From: Paraburkholderia humisilvae | Lineage (GTDB): Bacteria; Pseudomonadota; Gammaproteobacteria; Burkholderiales; Burkholderiaceae | DNA: 45,797 nucleotides | Reading direction: 5' to 3' | Assembly (NCBI RefSeq): GCF_902859855.1 | Contig: NZ_CADIKH010000051.1 | Span: 1-45,797, forward strand | In this document: one piece after another, positions 41,426-45,797 of the stretch | Layout of the letters: each line of letters opens with the position of its first letter | Numbering within the stretch: the first letter of the stretch is position 1 | The notes under the pieces: model-generated | Told to the model about the DNA's origin: nothing | Seen by the model: the letters and a program-made list of their open reading frames with translations, nothing else | Database searches by the model: none | Made by a program: the position numbers and the translations under genes

Positions 41426-44400
41426 TCACCATGTGTACCGGAATCCGATATCGCCCCAGACACCCTTCTGGCTACCGGTCGCGGAGCTATTGATGGAGAA
41501 CTGGTAACCGAACTGTCCGTACAGACTCATACGCGTGTCGAGTTTTGCGGTCACGCCCGCGGCGAAATCCATACGCGTGAATTGCTGCGCAAGCGGCACC
41601 TGGTCGGCCCCCGAGTACAACGTCGTCGCCTGCGCGCCCCAGTCCCGCCAGAGATTCGCGCGCACGTACGGCTGCCACACCTGTCCATGGGCGCCGTCAA
41701 TAGTCCACTGCCCGCGCACGCCGAGCCGCCCGGTGACCCCCGACGTGGAGCCCGGATCGACCGAACCCAGTCCGTCGTTCGCCTCGGAGAGACCGACATG
41801 CTGCCAGATGATCTGCGCCTGAGGCTCGAGCACGAAACCGGGCCCAAGCGGCAACTGAAACGGATAGCCCGTTTCGAGCGACGTGGCGAACCCCGTTCCC
41901 GAGATAGGCAAGCGCGCGTTCTGTGTCGTGGCGTCGCCGCCGTAGGAGGTGCCCTGTAGTATCGCGTCGATGTACCACCCACCAGGGCCGTAATGTGTCC
42001 AGTACGCGCCGCCGGAATACGCGTTGAGGTTCACCTTGCCGGTATGGCTCAATACATAGGCGGTCGCATCCGCGTTGGTAACAAGCCCGTCCACGTCGAC
42101 GTTGCTGTTGCCGTACGCAAAATAGACCCCGGCCGCGTCGTGATGGGTGGGCAGCAAACTGCCGCGCCACACATCCAGGCCCGCCTGCATGCCGAGTATC
42201 TGACCGTTCGCGCGAGCATCGGTATAGGTCTGGTAGCGGTTGTCGACCTGCTCGCCGAACATCCGGACCCAGCCCGAGTGGGCGATCCCTGCGCCGTCCA
42301 TGCCGCCTCCGGCGTCCGTGAGCGTGTCGCCGATACGCTCGTGCATCGTGCCGAGCATGGTGAGGCCGAGTTGCCGCGCGAGCGGTTGCACGACCGAGTA
42401 GGTGGCAATCTCCGGCCCAATGATCGGGTACTCGCCAGGTGGCAGCACGGACGGCGGCGGATTGAGAGGAAGATCTTGCGGGTTTGGGATAGCGGGCTCC
42501 TCGGGGAGGATCGGCTCGCCAGGGACGGAGGGTTCCCCGGGCTCTGGCCCGATGACCATATCCGAGCGCAGGAACCAGTCCTCGGAATCGGAGCCGGCCA
42601 CACCGCCTCGATAGAGACGGTAGTCGAAGGCGCCGCCTCGCGCTTCACCGGGGGCAAGCGCAAATGCACCGGCTGTCGTGCCGTTATTGGCCTGCACCAG
42701 TTTGATGCCATCACCGACCGTTAAGCCACCCGGACCGCCGGCATTCGCCACGCGGACCAACGCCTGACCGTTGACCGCGCTTCCGTTCAGATCCAGCACC
42801 AACAGGTCTGTGTTCTGTATGACGCCATCGTTGAGATAGGTGTTGAACAGCACCTGGCTGCCGGGGCTGAACGTCGCATGATTGCTGTCAACCGTGAAAA
42901 CGCCACGCGCTCCCGGCTGGCGCCCGGCAACGGACAGGCTTCCCCCTAGCGTGAACTGGTCGGCAATCACCGTGCCCGCCACACCGCCTTGCAACGTGGT
43001 TCCGGCAGCCGTCGCAAACGTGCTGTCCGACGTACCGCCCACCGTGGTGGCATGCACGCCGTAGACGGCGCCATTCGCGACCTCGAACGTGCCCGCCTGA
43101 ACATCCGTGTTGGCGTAGACCTGCGACCACTGATTAGTGAGGACGCCGTATCGCGAACCGTCAAAGCTGACCATGCCGGGCCCGCTCTTGGTGACCGTGA
43201 TCAAGCCGTTGGCGCCATTGTTCTGCAGCGGATCGTAGAATGTGATGCTATGCCCGGTCGCTGCGTTGAGGGTGACCGCGGTTCCGCTGCCGCCATTGGC
43301 TATGTAGATCGCATTGGCCTGGGGCGTTCCGGCGGTGTTCTGGGTGTTCCCCGAGAAGCTGATGTCGCCCCCCGTGGCCGAAAGAACCAACGAGGCGGGA
43401 TCGATATAAATCGCCCCGCCGAGGCCACCCGCGCTGTTGCCCATAAAGGCAAGATCGCCCCCGCTGGCCGACAGGCTGAGGCTACTGCCACCGCGCATCG
43501 CACCGCCCTGTGCTGCCGCCGTGCCGGCGGTATTGCCGCTCACCGTCGACGCGCCGGTGGCAACCAGGTCGATGTCGCCCAACGCGTAGACAAATCCACC
43601 GCTGCCGCTGCGACTGGTGTTGCCCTGAGCCGTCAACGCGCCACTGATGCTTACCGCCTGCGCGGAATACACACCGCCGCCATCCTGCGTCGCCGTGTTG
43701 TTCGACATCACGATCGGGCCGCCGGTCACGATGGTCGGACCGTTCGACGAAATCGCGCCGCCGTGCGAAGTCGTATTCGCTGACGTCCCGTCCGGATTGA
43801 AACCCGCGTTGTTCCCAGTGATGGTGACCGTTCCGCCGCTGTTACCGATCGCGAAGTTGGCGCTGCCATTGATCGCCCCTCCATGACTGCTGGCTGTGTT
43901 GTTGATGAGCGATACGTTGCCGTTGCTGGTCGATAGGTTGACGTTGCCGTTGTTGGCGAGGATCGCCCCGCCACCGCCACTGCCGGCCTGATTGCCCGTC
44001 ATGCTGATATTGCCGGTCGTGGTCACGTCGCCGGCCAGCGCGTAAATCGCGCCACCCGCGCCAACTAGCGCGACATTGTCGTTGGCGAGCAGGTCGCCGC
44101 TCACGGTCACCGTGTTGTTGGCATACAGGGCACCGCCGTTACCTGTCGCCGTATTGCTGGACATGGTGATCGAACGTCCCGTTACATTGATCGCGCCAAA
44201 GGCACGCAACGCACCACCGAACCCGACCGAATGCTGCGTGCCATCTTTATTGAAACCTGCCCTGTTGCCGGTCAGCGTGATCGACGCAGCACTATTGCCG
44301 ACCGCTATCGTGCTGGTCCCCGAACTGGCCGCGCCTCCGCTGGTATTGGACAGGTTGTTGGTCAACGACACATCGCCACCGGTGGTCGCCAGCGAGATAC

Positions 44401-45100
44401 CGCCATTGGCGTAAAGCGCGCCGGCCGGCGACGTGTTGGACGGGCCGCCCGCGAAGTTGCTGTCCATACTCACGCTGCCATTGATCGTGATGGCGCCACT
44501 CGCCACATAGATCACGCCGCCGCCACTGCCATTCAGCGCACTATTGTTGTTGGCGACCACGCTGCCGTTGATGGTCACCGGCTGGGTCGCATAGATGACG
44601 CCCCCGTTGCGACCGGCCGAATTGTTGATGAAGCTGACCGTGCCTGTCGTATTGATGACCAGTGCGCCCGTCGTATTGATCACCCCACCGTTTACCCCGG
44701 CAGGGACCAGACCGCCGGTGAATCTGATATCGGAAAGATTGAGTATTGTGGCGCCGCCGGAGAAGTACGCGTAATGGCCGGCGCCGTCATTCAGGGTGAC
44801 GGTGCTGCCGCTGGCGACGCCGTTGATCGTCAGTCCTGGCGTGCCCAAGGGCAACGCCTTGGCAAACGAGGCGCTGGTGCCATTGGACAAATAAGCGTCG
44901 CCCTGGAGGTTCCAGATGTCGCCGTTCGCCGGCGTGAAACCGTTCAGATTAGCGCCGGCCGGAATGGAGGTCTGCGCGAACGTCGACTGGCTGGTCACCA
45001 TTAGCGTCAGCATGACCAGCGACAGCAGTCTGCGCTTGTAGAAGGCACGACAGACGAATTGAAGGACACGCGCGCACCAGACTCCATGCGCGGCTTCCAC
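41426..45100 (-). CDS. Autotransporter with polymorphic-membrane-protein-type repeats
   Basis: About 1,224 aa if started at GTG 45100, preceded by GAGGA. The open frame extends to ATG 45298, which would put 109 residues before signal cleavage. Signal end: LVMLTLMVTSQSTFAQ. The passenger (~50-780) is a beta-helix with many GG(A/V)(I/L)YA and (S/T)NN(T/S)A repeats typical of chlamydial Pmp-like repeats. A Pro/Glu-rich linker (EPGEPSVPGEPILPEEP) follows. The C-terminal ~270 residues form a type Va barrel (VRMFGEQVDNRYQTY, to WGDIGFRYTW, ending in the usual aromatic). Probable adhesin. No catalytic triad was seen. Confidence 0.92.
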   Translation of the reverse strand: MEAAHGVWCARVLQFVCRAFYKRRLLSLVMLTLMVTSQSTFAQTSIPAGANLNGFTPANGDIWNLQGDAYLSNGTSASFAKALPLGTPGLTINGVASGSTVTLNDGAGHYAYFSGGATILNLSDIRFTGGLVPAGVNGGVINTTGALVINTTGTVSFINNSAGRNGGVIYATQPVTINGSVVANNNSALNGSGGGVIYVASGAITINGSVSMDSNFAGGPSNTSPAGALYANGGISLATTGGDVSLTNNLSNTSGGAASSGTSTIAVGNSAASITLTGNRAGFNKDGTQHSVGFGGALRAFGAINVTGRSITMSSNTATGNGGALYANNTVTVSGDLLANDNVALVGAGGAIYALAGDVTTTGNISMTGNQAGSGGGGAILANNGNVNLSTSNGNVSLINNTASSHGGAINGSANFAIGNSGGTVTITGNNAGFNPDGTSANTTSHGGAISSNGPTIVTGGPIVMSNNTATQDGGGVYSAQAVSISGALTAQGNTSRSGSGGFVYALGDIDLVATGASTVSGNTAGTAAAQGGAMRGGSSLSLSASGGDLAFMGNSAGGLGGAIYIDPASLVLSATGGDISFSGNTQNTAGTPQANAIYIANGGSGTAVTLNAATGHSITFYDPLQNNGANGLITVTKSGPGMVSFDGSRYGVLTNQWSQVYANTDVQAGTFEVANGAVYGVHATTVGGTSDSTFATAAGTTLQGGVAGTVIADQFTLGGSLSVAGRQPGARGVFTVDSNHATFSPGSQVLFNTYLNDGVIQNTDLLVLDLNGSAVNGQALVRVANAGGPGGLTVGDGIKLVQANNGTTAGAFALAPGEARGGAFDYRLYRGGVAGSDSEDWFLRSDMVIGPEPGEPSVPGEPILPEEPAIPNPQDLPLNPPPSVLPPGEYPIIGPEIATYSVVQPLARQLGLTMLGTMHERIGDTLTDAGGGMDGAGIAHSGWVRMFGEQVDNRYQTYTDARANGQILGMQAGLDVWRGSLLPTHHDAAGVYFAYGNSNVDVDGLVTNADATAYVLSHTGKVNLNAYSGGAYWTHYGPGGWYIDAILQGTSYGGDATTQNARLPISGTGFATSLETGYPFQLPLGPGFVLEPQAQIIWQHVGLSEANDGLGSVDPGSTSGVTGRLGVRGQWTIDGAHGQVWQPYVRANLWRDWGAQATTLYSGADQVPLAQQFTRMDFAAGVTAKLDTRMSLYGQFGYQFSINSSATGSQKGVWGDIGFRYTW

Positions 45101-45770
45101 GCATCGTCCTCGAGCCGCGTGGCGGACGCTGGTGCTCGTCGCGCTAGCGATTTTCCTGTTAATCGGCGAGATGTCGACGCCGCTCCTGACGTGCTCATTC
45201 GCGAATATGCCCGCTGCGCGCACTGCCGTCGTCGGTGCGCTGACAAAGCTGGGGAGCGTCAATGCGTGCTGGTCTGGATGTCGTGAGCAACGTCTCATCT
45301 GCCGCCTCCAGATGTCATCTGTATCGGCAAATACAAACTCTGCACACGGGAAATGTTTGCGGAGACAGATTTAATACAGGACAAATTCGGATAACTAAAA
45401 TACATTCTCGCAGAATGTAAGCTAATCTCCTCTTCTTATGTGCGGCTCCCTTGACCGATTCATCCCGGGAGTCTTCCGGTTCATGCCGCGCATACGAAGG
45501 TTACTCGATGTTTGTTCACGCTGCCATTTAAAATCGGTACGGGATGTTATCAAATGTGCGGCGCACGATGGTCGACGGTAACCTTCCAGCTTGAATAAAA
45601 AAACGCCAACGACTAAGGATAACAATCTAATCCGCAAAGCGGCACAGGTATGCGGTTTGCGTCGATTGGATCCCTCACGGGTGTGAAACTATTGAGTTTC
45701 CCATAAAACATGACAACCGATTCGATGCTGGCGCGTTATATCTCTAACGGATTGAATGGAGATACGCGCC
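45101..45770. other. AT-rich divergent regulatory region upstream of autotransporter
   Basis: 670 bases between the likely autotransporter start and the gene at 45771. The middle (45300-45640) is clearly more AT-rich than the window. No supported gene: a minus-strand 71-codon reading at 45422-45637 has no recognisable family. It contains TACATTCT-CGC-AGAATGTA (45401-45419) and GAAACT-ATTG-AGTTTC (45685-45700). AT-rich DNA before surface genes is a usual H-NS target in enterobacteria, but that is only inference here. Confidence 0.5.
45401..45419 (-). promoter_or_regulatory. Candidate operator upstream of the autotransporter
   Basis: TACATTCT-CGC-AGAATGTA, a perfect inverted repeat of 8-bp arms with a 3-base centre. 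It sits in AT-rich DNA between the divergent autotransporter and the gene at 45771. A dimeric regulator is the likely ligand; which one is unknown. Confidence 0.5.
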
Positions 45771-45797
45771 ATGGCAAAGAAGCCGTTGGACGAGGCA
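45771..45797 (+). CDS. Start of a gene cut by the window end
   Basis: ATG at 45771 with TGGAGA about 10 bases before it, reading MAKKPLDEA to the edge. Nine residues are too few to name a family. Supported only by the ribosome site and the promoter-like region before it. Confidence 0.5.

Noticed and set aside
44231..45004. 257-aa plus-strand ORF antisense to the classical autotransporter
   Set aside because: Arg-rich shadow of the beta-helix repeats.
41426..45100. CRISPR-like or tandem DNA repeats in the autotransporter gene
   Set aside because: The repeats are protein-level beta-helix repeats with variable spacing; DNA copies are not identical and lie within one open frame.
45422..45637. 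71-aa minus-strand ORF upstream of the autotransporter
   Set aside because: No family, Arg-rich end, no good ribosome site, and it lies in AT-rich promoter DNA.

Overview
The window reads as chromosomal DNA of a high-GC beta-proteobacterium, most likely a Paraburkholderia/Caballeronia/Burkholderia relative. The signs are the gene families: kdpFABC, a CopG-type gene paired with a PHB-depolymerase-like esterase, a MaeB malic enzyme with a phosphotransacetylase domain, an ESPR-type trimeric autotransporter, and many LysR, AraC, MarR, Lrp and TetR regulators. No species is assigned. No rRNA, tRNA, CRISPR array or intact insertion sequence was seen.

Layout. 1-2280 (minus) is the start of a Kdp potassium pump operon: a 34-aa membrane ORF, kdpF, kdpA and the start of kdpB, each of the first three overlapping the next by ATGA. 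Next come a C39-like papain-fold protein and an AraC regulator. 4658-7251 holds remnants: an SDR tail beside a LysR gene, and a PucR/CdaR-like protein that has lost its DNA-binding end. 7256-10835 carries a ribbon-helix-helix regulator with its esterase, a small iron-permease-family membrane protein and an orphan GAF histidine kinase. 11139-13034 is a large lipoprotein with three Ig-like repeats and six cysteine-paired propeller blades.

13484-17777 is a catabolic or detoxification cluster: MarR regulator, nitrilase, NmrA-type tail, Tat-exported epoxide hydrolase and a virginiamycin-B-lyase-like exported propeller. A shared palindrome lies at the MarR start and in front of the nitrilase. 18429-19396 is a tandem pair of Ohr peroxidases behind a promoter flanked by a near-perfect 16-bp inverted repeat. 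A crotonase, an Lrp/AsnC regulator divergent from a benzoylformate-decarboxylase-like TPP enzyme, and an SDR/TetR divergent pair around a perfect 18-bp palindrome follow. 25433-26947 is a short, apparently zinc-less methionyl-tRNA synthetase with a terminator-like hairpin just ahead of its start codon.

27366-35906 has an AraC/epimerase divergent pair, LysR/cupin divergent pair, a hydrolase tail, a DUF308-like membrane protein, an ECF sigma factor with a 36-bp palindrome behind it, and maeB divergent from a LysR gene. 36215-45100 (all minus) is a surface-adhesion island: a polymorphic-repeat classical autotransporter, a small charged periplasmic protein, an unusual regulator (receiver with Ala at the phosphorylation site, LuxR HTH, PAS-like and degenerate kinase-like regions), a YadA-like trimeric autotransporter and a cysteine-rich lipoprotein. 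The right edge begins a new gene at 45771.

The most unusual features are the regulator with its altered phosphosite beside the trimeric autotransporter, the metG leader, the paired operator/promoter sites, and the recurring C-terminal gene tails that mark past deletions.
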